The position numbers and the translations under genes were made by a program. Below are positions 45,121-53,249 of a stretch of DNA of 64,000 bases, one piece after another (within the stretch, counting starts at the first letter, position 1; each line of letters begins with the position of its first letter). The notes beneath the pieces are model-generated. The model searched no databases. It was given only the letters and a program-made list of their open reading frames with translations, and was not told the origin of the DNA. Source of the DNA: Acidobacteriota bacterium (GTDB lineage: Bacteria > Actinomycetota > Acidimicrobiia > Spongiisociales > UBA5794); assembly GCA_022562055.1 (NCBI GenBank), contig JADFQA010000003.1, positions 1 through 64,000 on the forward strand, in the 5' to 3' direction.

Positions 45121-45261
45121 ATGAACAAGGTGATGATGCGCAAGCAACTGACAGGATCTGCAACCAGAGCGCTTGCAGGTTTCAAACGGCGTATCGAAAC
45201 GGGCGAATCAATCGACACAGACTCCGCCCTCGATACCTCGCTGGTCGTTGTCGCCGGCTAG
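45121..45261 (+). CDS. Short ORF beside the TetR operator (46 aa)
   Basis: An ATG right after the operator sites opens a 46-codon frame coding a basic N-terminal half and an acidic, then hydrophobic end (SLVVVAG). It has only a weak ribosome-binding site (GGGTGG, 4 bases away). It may be a real small peptide under TetR control, the stump of a lost target gene, or chance. Confidence 0.3.
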   Translation: MNKVMMRKQLTGSATRALAGFKRRIETGESIDTDSALDTSLVVVAG

Positions 45262-45362
45262 CCACACCAGTGGTACTTGGGCAGCTCCGCTCTTACGCGC
45301 TCAGGATGGGACCTTGTGCGATGAGCGGGTCCTGACTGCAGTGGTCCGGTAGTGTCATCTCG

Positions 45363-46313
45363 ATGCCGAATCCGATTGACGCCACACTCTTGATTCAGGC
45401 CGCCCGCAGCGGCGACAGCCGATCGCTTGCGCGGCTCATTTCCGCCGTCGAAAGCGGGGGTGCCGTTGCGACCGAGATCGTATCGGCGTTGTATCGCGAC
45501 ATCGGTCATGCGTGGACCGTCGGGATCACCGGCGCACCGGGTTCGGGGAAGTCGTCTCTTGTGAACCATCTGATAACCCATATTCGTCGCGGCGGCGCCA
45601 AGGTTGCTGTTGTGGCGGTTGACCCTTCGAGCCCGTTCACGGGTGGGGCGATCCTGGGGGACCGCATTCGAATGCAGCAGCACATTGATGATGACGGTGT
45701 GTTCATCCGTTCCATGGCTTCGCGGGGGCAACTCGGCGGCTTAGGTGCGTCCTCGTCGCGTGTCGTGATGATTCTTGATGCTTTCGGGTTTGACGAAGTG
45801 ATTGTCGAGACGGTCGGGGTCGGGCAAGCCGAAGTCGATATTGCCGCAAACGTCGACACCACCGTTGTTGTGGTCAACCCCGGCTGGGGTGATGCGGTGC
45901 AGACCGCAAAGGCGGGTCTACTCGAGATCGGTGACGTATTTGTTGTGAACAAGGCCGACCGGCCCGGCGTAGACGAAACGATTAGGGACCTCAATGCGAT
46001 GCTCGACCTCGATGTCGATTCCTTCTGGCGTCCGCTCGTTGTGCAATGCACCGCTCATACGGGCGACGGCACCGAGGCCGTGTGGGACGCCGTAACGCAG
46101 CACCGAGAGCACCTTGACGGGGGTGGCAAGATCCCGGCGCGACGTGATCGCTGGCGGACGGAGTTCCGCCGCGCGGTCAAGCACCGGTACTCGGAGAGAG
46201 CACAAAGGCTGCTGAACTCGAGTGCGGCCACCGCCGTCGGTGATGCCGTTGCGGATCTCGAAAAGGATCCGTGGACCGCAGCCGCTGAATTGACATGGGA
46301 CCTCGACCGGTAG
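45363..46313 (+). CDS. meaB: Methylmalonyl-CoA mutase-associated GTPase MeaB
   Basis: The 316-aa G3E GTPase has Walker A GITGAPGSGKSSL, the switch DPSSPFTGGAILGDRIRM, ETVGVGQAE and the guanine-specific NKAD. MeaB protects and loads cobalamin into methylmalonyl-CoA mutase. The mutase genes are not in this window. The ATG at 45363 leaves a 100-base leader after the short ORF. Confidence 0.93.
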   Translation: MPNPIDATLLIQAARSGDSRSLARLISAVESGGAVATEIVSALYRDIGHAWTVGITGAPGSGKSSLVNHLITHIRRGGAKVAVVAVDPSSPFTGGAILGDRIRMQQHIDDDGVFIRSMASRGQLGGLGASSSRVVMILDAFGFDEVIVETVGVGQAEVDIAANVDTTVVVVNPGWGDAVQTAKAGLLEIGDVFVVNKADRPGVDETIRDLNAMLDLDVDSFWRPLVVQCTAHTGDGTEAVWDAVTQHREHLDGGGKIPARRDRWRTEFRRAVKHRYSERAQRLLNSSAATAVGDAVADLEKDPWTAAAELTWDLDR

Positions 46314-46385
46314 CCACCTTGGGTGCACCACTAACCTTGTACAAAGCTGTCTACGGTTGTTAGCCAATCTGTCTGCGGAGGTCCC

Positions 46386-47153
46386 ATGAGTCTTATCCAC
46401 TACGAAGTCATCGGTGCGGTCGTCAAGATCACCCTCGACCGGCCCCCTGTAAATGCTCTCTCGGGGGAACTCATTGCCGACATCGGCGAAGCCGTCGAGA
46501 AGGCCGCGGCAGATGACGTCCGTGCGGTGGTCATCACGGGCACCAAACACTTCGCCGCGGGGGCGGATATCAAACGATTCGTCGATGCGTTCGATTCTGA
46601 TTCTGATGAGCCGATCGCATCCACCCTGGCCGGCGTCGTGCGTCGTTTGGAATTACTTGAAAAGCCGGTGATCGCTGCAATCCAAGGATATGCCCTCGGT
46701 GGTGGTCTCGAACTCGCGATGGGGGCCGACTTTCGCTATATCGGCGAGTCGGCCAAGGTAGGCCAGCCCGAGATCCTGCTTGGCATCATCCCCGGTGCCG
46801 GCGGGACGCAGCGTCTTCAGCGGCTCTGCGGATACCAGGTCGCCAAGGAACTCAACATGAGCGGTCGTCAGGTGGGCGCGGAGGAGGCGCTTGCAATCCA
46901 CATCGCGGACAAGGTCGTGGCAGACGACTCGCTTGTCGAAACCGCGATGGCTGACGCTGCGACTTGGGCCGGTGGACCGACCAGAGCGTATTCTGCTGTG
47001 AAGCAGGCAATGGCCGAGGGTTACGGTCGCCCCATCGATGAGGCTATGGACGTTGAGCGCGACTCCTTCGAGCGTGTCTTTCGCACTGAGGATGCCAAAA
47101 CAGGAATTCTTGCTTTCGTCAACAAGGAAGCGGCTGACTTCTCCGGTCGCTAG
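46386..47153 (+). CDS. Enoyl-CoA hydratase/isomerase family protein
   Basis: The 255-aa crotonase-fold enzyme has the oxyanion-hole segment GTKHFAAGADIK, the KPVIAAIQGYALGGGLELAMG block with the second backbone site, and the catalytic Glu in GQPEILLGIIPGAGGTQRL. All three are as in active enoyl-CoA hydratases of beta-oxidation. GGAGG lies 6 bases before the ATG. Its stop codon overlaps that of the SRPBCC remnant on the other strand. Confidence 0.92.
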   Translation: MSLIHYEVIGAVVKITLDRPPVNALSGELIADIGEAVEKAAADDVRAVVITGTKHFAAGADIKRFVDAFDSDSDEPIASTLAGVVRRLELLEKPVIAAIQGYALGGGLELAMGADFRYIGESAKVGQPEILLGIIPGAGGTQRLQRLCGYQVAKELNMSGRQVGAEEALAIHIADKVVADDSLVETAMADAATWAGGPTRAYSAVKQAMAEGYGRPIDEAMDVERDSFERVFRTEDAKTGILAFVNKEAADFSGR

Positions 47154-47308
47154 CCGGCCCTTGCGATCAGGTCCTCAAGGTTGGCGAGGTTCCTGCGCCA
47201 TACCCGCGTGACAATCGGTCTTGCGATCAGGTCGCCGAGTCTGCCTCCGAGCTGCCAGGGCATCGTGAGCGTCTCGGTCCATGTAACCGTGGTCACGTCG
47301 GGGCACCA
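47150..47308 (-). pseudogene. C-terminal remnant of an SRPBCC (polyketide cyclase-like) gene
   Basis: The minus strand codes about 50 residues ending at a TAG at 47150-47152: VTTVTWTETLTMPWQLGG, then DLIARPIV, RVWRRNLANLEDLIARAG. This is the last strand and long C-terminal helix of SRPBCC proteins, which bind lipids or polyketides in a deep pocket. The frame is closed upstream by a stop at about 47312, right beside the start of the hydrolase gene at 47322, so about two thirds of the domain is missing. GACCTGATCGCAAG occurs twice because DLIAR is repeated. Confidence 0.6.
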
Positions 47309-47321
47309 CTAATGTTGCCGT

Positions 47322-48464
47322 ATGGATCCGAATCCCTGGCCGCGACGATATAAGATCGTCGCCCTGATCTCCCTGGCGCTAGCAACCGTGATCCTCGGAG
47401 GCCGTGTCGTATTCTTCAGCCAGAGCATCGGATCTGAGCTATTCAAAAACGCTGACGTCGAGATTGTGTACGACATCGATGTCATCGGTGTCGGTGGTGG
47501 ACGTATAACCCTGGCACGTAGCGCGGCAACGGAACGAGCGGGAATCTGGAGTGTCGAATCTAAGAATGCCCAGGGCCAAATCTCCGAAATAGTCTCGTCG
47601 GCCGAGATCTCCATCGAACGCATCTTCCGCTCGGTGAGCGGCGAGTTCTCCGGTGGCGACCGGATACGAGTGGTCAGCGATGTGTTTTTTGGCGATCCCG
47701 AGCAGGCGCACAACATCGACTTTGAGACCGTTCGTGTCGTTTCGAACGTCGGAGTGTTGCCCGCATGGTTCATAGAAGGCGACGGCGCAACATGGGTTCT
47801 GTACGTGCACGGTCGCGCAGATGCGGGTCGTGCGGAGGTGCTGCGAATGCTGCCATCTCTTGAGGCCCAGCGGCTTCCCGTTCTTGTCATTTCCTACCGA
47901 TCCGACGGGACGGCACCCGACGCCCCAGGCTCATCAATCGGGTGGGGCTACGACGAGTGGAAGGACCTGACCGCTGCTGTTGCATTTGCACGATCTAAGG
48001 GCGCCGAGAAGGTCATATTGGTGGGGACGGATCTCGGCGCAAACATCATCATGACGTATCTCCACGAATCGGCGGACCTATCAGGTGTAGCCGGTGTGGT
48101 TCTCGAGACTCCGCTGCTCAATCTGCAAGCAACTGTGGACAAGGCTGCTGCTGACTACGGCATTCCCGGGGCCCTGCGGCCGTTTGCGGAAGCGTTCGTC
48201 CGCGTGCGGTACGGGGTTGATTGGGGAGACGTGAACCACATGGACAGGGCAGACCAGTTCGATGTCCCCATGTTGCTCATGGTCGGGACCGCCGACCCGT
48301 TGTTGACCGTGGCGGCGGCTGAGGACTTCGCCGTGGCCGTGCCGGACGATTTTGTAACGGTGGTGACGTTCGAGGCTGGGTCGCACGCGACGTTGTGGAA
48401 CGTGGATCCGGACGCCTACGATGCTGCGATCCTTGGTTTCATTGATCGGTTTCTGGAGAACTGA
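47322..48464 (+). CDS. Membrane-anchored alpha/beta hydrolase with Asp at the nucleophile position
   Basis: The 380-aa product has one N-terminal transmembrane helix (about residues 11-32), an unassigned beta-rich part to about 150, and an alpha/beta hydrolase domain with YVHGRAD, the elbow LVGTDLGA, the acid in VGTADPLL, and the His in AGSHATLWN. The elbow residue is Asp237 where esterases have Ser. Asp nucleophiles occur in dehalogenases and epoxide hydrolases, but the overall pattern here is of peptidase/esterase-like hydrolases, so the enzyme may have shifted or lost activity. Confidence 0.8.
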   Translation: MDPNPWPRRYKIVALISLALATVILGGRVVFFSQSIGSELFKNADVEIVYDIDVIGVGGGRITLARSAATERAGIWSVESKNAQGQISEIVSSAEISIERIFRSVSGEFSGGDRIRVVSDVFFGDPEQAHNIDFETVRVVSNVGVLPAWFIEGDGATWVLYVHGRADAGRAEVLRMLPSLEAQRLPVLVISYRSDGTAPDAPGSSIGWGYDEWKDLTAAVAFARSKGAEKVILVGTDLGANIIMTYLHESADLSGVAGVVLETPLLNLQATVDKAAADYGIPGALRPFAEAFVRVRYGVDWGDVNHMDRADQFDVPMLLMVGTADPLLTVAAAEDFAVAVPDDFVTVVTFEAGSHATLWNVDPDAYDAAILGFIDRFLEN

Positions 48465-48489
48465 TGGTGGCTCGTGCCGGCAGGCAGGG

Positions 48490-48732
48490 TTAGGCCTGGA
48501 GCGCCAATCGGATTGTTTCGACTGACGGGTTCACAAGACCCATATCCCCAACTACCACCGTCGGGACCGTTTCGTTTCCTCGGGCGTATGAGCGAACGAT
48601 GGTGGCGCCATCTTCGTCGTCCCAGATGTTGACACTGCTGTACGGAATCTCGGCTCTCTCCAGATCTCTGAACAATCTGGCGCAGAATCCGCAACCGGGG
48701 CGCCAATAGACGATCGGCTGTTGGGTTGTCAT
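48490..48732 (-). CDS. Glutaredoxin-like protein (mycoredoxin type)
   Basis: The ATG at 48732 follows AGGAGC. The 80-aa thioredoxin-fold protein has VYWRPGCGFCARLFRDL with a CGFC redox pair, the cis-Pro in NETVPTVVV, and ends without extra domains. Mycoredoxins reduce mycothiol mixed disulfides in actinobacteria. The open frame upstream to 48888 overlaps iscS and is not used. Confidence 0.87.
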   Translation of the reverse strand: MTTQQPIVYWRPGCGFCARLFRDLERAEIPYSSVNIWDDEDGATIVRSYARGNETVPTVVVGDMGLVNPSVETIRLALQA

Positions 48733-48783
48733 AACCGCTCCTGAGTCGGCGAACGTGCAAGTGGAAGCTGTCACAATACCCTG

Positions 48784-49914
48784 ATGTTGTATCTCGATCA
48801 CGCCGCAACAACGGTGATGAGGCCGGAAGTGCGCGAAGCAATGGCTCCCTACCTCGACGACGCTTTTGGGAACCCGTCCGGGATCCATGGTATCTCTCGA
48901 CGCGTCAAGAACGCCGTGGAGGAGGCTCGTGAGGAGATCGCAGAGCTGCTGGGCGCTAAAAGACCGCTTGAAATTGTTTTCACGGGTGGCGGCACCGAGG
49001 CCGACAACCTAGCCTTGATGGGTCCGGTGCTCGACTCAGACGACCGGACCGCAACCGTCACGGTGCAGACCGAACACGAAGCAGTGATCGAGACAGCGCG
49101 GTTTCTTCGGCGTCTAGGCAACTCCGTCGAGTTTGTCGGCGTGGACGCAATGGGACGCATCGACATTGCGGCATTGGGCAACGCCGTCGACACCGACACT
49201 GCAGTGGTATCGGTCATGACAGCCAACAATGAGACCGGCGTCGTCCATCCGCTGCTGGAGATTTCTGATATCGCCCACTCTGCCGGTGCGCTCTTGCACA
49301 CCGACGCTGTGCAGGCATTTGTGTCAGAGGAAGTCACCGTTGCTGCCACCGGCGCGGACCTTATTTCTCTCGCTGCCCACAAATTTGGGGGCCCGATGGG
49401 AGTCGGGCTTTTGTATGTGCGAAACGGCGTCGAACTTGAGCCGGTGCTTCATGGGGGTGGCCAGGAGCTGGGGCGACGTTCCGGGACGCTCAACGTCGCC
49501 GGCATCGTAGGCATGGCAACAGCCATGCGGTCCACGGTTACAGACAGAGCTGACTTCAGGCGTCGTGTCGGTGGGGCAAGGGATTCGTTTGAAAACGTTC
49601 TGATGCAAAGATTCGGGGAAATTTCGCGCAACGCACCGATCGATAGCCGGCTGGTACAGCACTCTCACTTGCGCATGACAGGGTTCTCGGCAGAAACCCT
49701 GCTCATCAGACTTGACCAAGAAGGCATTGCTGCCGCCGCGGGCTCTGCGTGCCAGTCGGGAGCTATTGACGTTTCGCACGTTCTTGCCGCAATGGGAATG
49801 GACGAGGTTGCGGCGGGCGAATGTGTCCGATTCACGTTTGGATGGGTGAACACCGAGTCGGACGGAATCGATGCTGCCGAACGTGTCATCAAGACCATGC
49901 AGATGTTGCAGTGA
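48784..49914 (+). CDS. iscS: Cysteine desulfurase (NifS/IscS family)
   Basis: The 376-aa PLP enzyme starts YLDHAATTVMRPEVREAM, has the PLP His in VQTEHEAV, the Schiff-base Lys in SLAAHKFGGPMGVG, and the active Cys in AAGSACQSGAID. It takes sulfur from cysteine as a persulfide. The coupled mnmA (GTGA overlap) uses that sulfur for tRNA thiolation, though it may also serve Fe-S assembly. Confidence 0.93.
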   Translation: MLYLDHAATTVMRPEVREAMAPYLDDAFGNPSGIHGISRRVKNAVEEAREEIAELLGAKRPLEIVFTGGGTEADNLALMGPVLDSDDRTATVTVQTEHEAVIETARFLRRLGNSVEFVGVDAMGRIDIAALGNAVDTDTAVVSVMTANNETGVVHPLLEISDIAHSAGALLHTDAVQAFVSEEVTVAATGADLISLAAHKFGGPMGVGLLYVRNGVELEPVLHGGGQELGRRSGTLNVAGIVGMATAMRSTVTDRADFRRRVGGARDSFENVLMQRFGEISRNAPIDSRLVQHSHLRMTGFSAETLLIRLDQEGIAAAAGSACQSGAIDVSHVLAAMGMDEVAAGECVRFTFGWVNTESDGIDAAERVIKTMQMLQ

Positions 49915-50972
49915 GGGCACTCGTAGCCATGTCGGGTGGTGTTGACTCGTCAGTGGCGGCCGCGATGATTCTCGATGCAGGCCACGAAGTCATCGGTGTC
50001 ACCCTCAAACAGTGGGAGGGACCGGGTGGCGAAATGCCAACTGCCGGATGCTGTACCGTCGGTGACGCAGAGGACGCTAGGCGTGTCGCCGCACAGCTTG
50101 GCATCCCCTATTACGTGCTCGACTACGTCGACGAGTTCACCGAAAAAGTCGTCCAGCGGTTTGGCGAGATCTACATGCAGGGCCGTACGCCGAACCCGTG
50201 CATCGAGTGCAACCGCACCGTGCGCTTTCATGCGCTTCTGGATCGCACCACCGAGTTGGGGTGCGACGTCCTGGTCACCGGGCACCACGCACGGGTGACT
50301 CACGATGACCACGGCTACCACCTCCGCACTGGTCACGACAGCGGTAAGGATCAGAGTTATGTGCTTCACATGCTCGGCCAGGACGAGCTGTCGAGGGTCA
50401 AGCTCCCGATTGGTGAGATCACCAAGGATGAAGTCCGCGAGAGGGCTCGCGAACTCGGTCTGCGTACCGCCAACAAGCCCGACAGTCAGGACCTGTGTTT
50501 TGTTGGCGATGGGAACTACCGAGACTTTCTCCGTGAACACTTTCCCGACACAGCAATACCCGGCGAAGTCATCACGACCACTGGAGAAGTTGTCGGTGAA
50601 CACGACGGCACCATCGACTTCACGATTGGTCAGCGCAAAGGCCTCGGTGTTGCACTCGGTGAGCCCCGCTACGTCGTCGACATCGATCCGCAAAGCGCTC
50701 GGATAACCATCGGTAAAAAGGCCGACCTACTCGCCGACGGTTGCGTTGTTGAGGACATGACTTTTGTTGCGGGCAGTCCGCCACTTGACTCGGAGATCAC
50801 TGTGAAAATACGGTACCGCGCTGAACCTGTCGACGCGTTTCTTGACACGGGCGGGGAGGATGCGGTTATCCGGTTTTCGAGTGCGCAGCTTGGTGTCGCC
50901 CCTGGGCAGGCGGCGGTGATATACCGAGGCGACGAAGTGCTCGGCGGCGGGACGATCGCTGCGTCGCTGTAG
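49911..50972 (+). CDS. mnmA: tRNA-specific 2-thiouridylase
   Basis: The GTG at 49911 overlaps the iscS stop. The 353-aa protein has the PP-loop MSGGVDSSVAAAM, the first catalytic Cys in PNPCIECN, GHHAR, the DQSYVLHML region, and the second Cys in DSQDLCFVG. MnmA activates U34 of Glu/Gln/Lys tRNAs with ATP and adds sulfur. The frame also runs upstream to 49821 inside iscS, but MnmA proteins begin just before the PP-loop. Confidence 0.95.
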   Translation: MRALVAMSGGVDSSVAAAMILDAGHEVIGVTLKQWEGPGGEMPTAGCCTVGDAEDARRVAAQLGIPYYVLDYVDEFTEKVVQRFGEIYMQGRTPNPCIECNRTVRFHALLDRTTELGCDVLVTGHHARVTHDDHGYHLRTGHDSGKDQSYVLHMLGQDELSRVKLPIGEITKDEVRERARELGLRTANKPDSQDLCFVGDGNYRDFLREHFPDTAIPGEVITTTGEVVGEHDGTIDFTIGQRKGLGVALGEPRYVVDIDPQSARITIGKKADLLADGCVVEDMTFVAGSPPLDSEITVKIRYRAEPVDAFLDTGGEDAVIRFSSAQLGVAPGQAAVIYRGDEVLGGGTIAASL

Positions 50973-51908
50973 ATGGGCTTCGAGATCACGGGTGTTGGGT
51001 CACTTCCACACACGGATGTCGGAGAGGCTGTTGCATTTGTCGATACCACCACAACCGTTTCATACGTTCCGCAGCTCCCGCAGAGACACCCGTCTGAAGG
51101 GATGATCGTGCAGTGGGGCGACGGTCTGTGTGGTTGCGGTCCCGGTGGTGCCTATGGGCTTGTACACGGGGCAGCGTATGGCGATAGGGCGGAGGCGGAG
51201 TCGACAGCAACAACGTTTCTTACCGGTCGGCGAGACGCAGTCATCAAGACGCAGGCAACGGGGCCGATCACTCTGGGGTTGGCAATGCTGCGTGGCGGCG
51301 CCGATATGGCGGTTCTGTGGGATGGCCTCGTTGCGGGGTTGATCGAGCGCATCGACTCACACGTCGCGACTATTCGACGGATGGTGCCCGGCGTATCGGT
51401 CGTCCTCATCCTCGACGAGCCGTTGCTGGCAGCGTGGGGGTCCGAACGCGGCCCGGACGCCGATTTAGGTCTCGTGCGAGATGTGCTTGGCGCCGTGATA
51501 GACGGCGTCTCCGTGAGACCCGGAGTACATTGCTGCGGCGATCCCGACTGGGCAATGATCGCGGGTTTGGGACCCCGCTGGTTCTCGTGGGACGTCGCCA
51601 GCCTCGGTCCCGGATTCACCGACCGAGTTGATTCCATAGCTGACGCGATCGGCAACGGCACCGGTGTCATGTGGGGTGTCGCACCAACATCGCTCAATCC
51701 CATACCCGACATTGAAACTCTCGTGAGGCGCTACCAGATCGCCCTGACCAGGCTTGTCGCCGCAGGCGCACCTCTTGGGCCGATGCACGGCAACGCCTGG
51801 TACACCCCGGGTTGCGGCCTCACAGGGACGACTGTTCCCGACGCCGCACACGTGATGCAGGTCGTGCATGATGTCGTCGACCGCATCCATGGTGGTGAGG
51901 ACCGGTAG
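50973..51908 (+). CDS. Cobalamin-independent methionine synthase-like (MetE C-terminal domain) protein
   Basis: The 311-aa TIM-barrel protein begins at an ATG directly after the mnmA stop. It shows VGSLPHTD, the ATGPITLGLA segment, ILDEPLLAAWG, and likely zinc ligands in GVHCCGD and TPGCGL. It equals the short MetE-like proteins (Rv3015c type) that lie between mnmA and ligA in mycobacteria. Full MetE has an extra N-terminal half missing here; the methyl donor is unknown. Confidence 0.82.
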   Translation: MGFEITGVGSLPHTDVGEAVAFVDTTTTVSYVPQLPQRHPSEGMIVQWGDGLCGCGPGGAYGLVHGAAYGDRAEAESTATTFLTGRRDAVIKTQATGPITLGLAMLRGGADMAVLWDGLVAGLIERIDSHVATIRRMVPGVSVVLILDEPLLAAWGSERGPDADLGLVRDVLGAVIDGVSVRPGVHCCGDPDWAMIAGLGPRWFSWDVASLGPGFTDRVDSIADAIGNGTGVMWGVAPTSLNPIPDIETLVRRYQIALTRLVAAGAPLGPMHGNAWYTPGCGLTGTTVPDAAHVMQVVHDVVDRIHGGEDR

Positions 51909-51955
51909 ATCCCGATCCTGGCGGGTCGGGGGGCTGAGTCCATTCCTTGTACCGC

Positions 51956-52699
51956 TTACGCCGGGCGGGGGAGTGTTCCCGCTACGAGGAATCCGGCAAG
52001 TGGAAACGACGCTGGTGGAGTCCCGTCGGGTTTGGCGAAACTCACCTCGTCGGGTGTCGTGTGGCAGAACCACATCTGTCGCTGCCCAGGTGTTTTTGAC
52101 CACAGGGCGCTCGGTTGTGCAGCGAGGTTGACCCCGTCCGGGTGGCGTGCTGACCAATATCGTATGAGGTCGGTGCCTTGCTCCATCAGCCACGATCCGA
52201 GTTGCTGGGTGAAGGTGTAGTCGGATGGATCCGTAAGTTGCGGCTTCACGTTCGACAACCGGGTCAGATCAACGGCGTGGTGTGTGCGGAATCTGACGGT
52301 GAACATCTCGTGTCGGGAACGAATCGGTGTCGGGAACTGCGTTTCCATGTCGCTGAGAAAGATAAACCGGTAATACGCGACCTCTGCCAGGCAGCTTTTG
52401 GGGTCTTCGCTTGCGTAGAAGAAGCTAGCCATGACACGGGTGCCAAACCGGGAACCGTGCGTGAGGGGCGGGTACCGAAACGGTGTCCGCAACAGATAGT
52501 GGAGTGCTTCGGTATGGGGCCGATAGGGTGGTTTTGAGTCATCGAGAAGCCGTTCAAGCACCAACTGCTCATCGAGCGTGTCCACTAGCTCGGCGGTTGC
52601 GGCCTTCCCCTGGTGCTCAACCATTCGGTAGCCGCTGACCGAAAGCACCCGATGCAGCTTGCGACCGCTGAACAGTTCAGATGGTGAGACCACTTCCAT
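51956..52699 (-). CDS. RES-domain toxin (NAD-degrading type)
   Basis: The 247-aa product has the RES family layout: HRVLS near residue 16, Arg and Tyr in SRFGTRVMASFFYASEDPKSCLAEVAYYRF (Arg, Tyr and Glu positions), and a later Ser-rich strand. RES toxins of RES-Xre modules break down NAD+ and stop growth. It starts 3 bases after the antitoxin stop. It lies between the MetE-like gene and ligA on the opposite strand to both. Confidence 0.85.
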   Translation of the reverse strand: MEVVSPSELFSGRKLHRVLSVSGYRMVEHQGKAATAELVDTLDEQLVLERLLDDSKPPYRPHTEALHYLLRTPFRYPPLTHGSRFGTRVMASFFYASEDPKSCLAEVAYYRFIFLSDMETQFPTPIRSRHEMFTVRFRTHHAVDLTRLSNVKPQLTDPSDYTFTQQLGSWLMEQGTDLIRYWSARHPDGVNLAAQPSALWSKTPGQRQMWFCHTTPDEVSFAKPDGTPPASFPLAGFLVAGTLPRPA

Positions 52700-52702
52700 T
52701 GG

Positions 52703-53074
52703 TCAGGTCTTGCCCCGCATGGCATCGAGATACTCAATGGACCGATACAGGCCGTTGATGGTCTGTACGAGTTCGGCTGGTACACCACCCAGGCCAGCGT
52801 TCTGGGTGATGAACCAATGACGCATGAATGCCTGGTCACCGCCGCTGATCGCTGACAGTGACCGAAACATCCGAACAAAAAGAAGACTCAGTTCGCCCTG
52901 TTTGGACATAGGATCGAAACCGCTTTCAGCGTGGCGAGCCAGCGTGGTGCGACTGACACCGAGGATCAACGCCGCCGACTCTCTGGTGACACCGAGTTGG
53001 GCACTGGCGTTGGTAAACGCTTTGTTTAGCACGTGTGAGGTGTCGGGGCTCTGTATCTGTGTCGCGACTGTCAT
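52703..53074 (-). CDS. Xre/MbcA/ParS-type antitoxin
   Basis: The 123-aa protein has an N-terminal helix-turn-helix (SAALILGVSRTTLARHAE) and the C-terminal MbcA/ParS toxin-binding domain with FVRMFRSL, AFMRHWFITQNAGLGGVPAELVQTINGL and YLDAMRG. It should block the coupled RES toxin and repress the pair. A leftward promoter is expected in 53075-53240, shared with the divergent lipoprotein. Confidence 0.87.
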   Translation of the reverse strand: MTVATQIQSPDTSHVLNKAFTNASAQLGVTRESAALILGVSRTTLARHAESGFDPMSKQGELSLLFVRMFRSLSAISGGDQAFMRHWFITQNAGLGGVPAELVQTINGLYRSIEYLDAMRGKT

Positions 53075-53249
53075 ATCGGTTCCTCTCGAACTCAGGATAA
53101 CACAGAAATGTCCATTTGCACGAAAGGACCCTGTTTTTCGCCAAACGATACACCGGTCTTGTCAGGCGTGATCTGCTCTGTAGGAGTAATGTTGCAATGA
53201 TCGTGTGATTTCAGGAACAGATGGCGTAGGTTGTGGGTAGTTTGATGAT

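Noticed and set aside
47160-47240. Direct repeat TTGCGATCAGGTC
   Set aside because: Both copies code DLIAR in the SRPBCC remnant on the minus strand, so no separate repeat element is needed.
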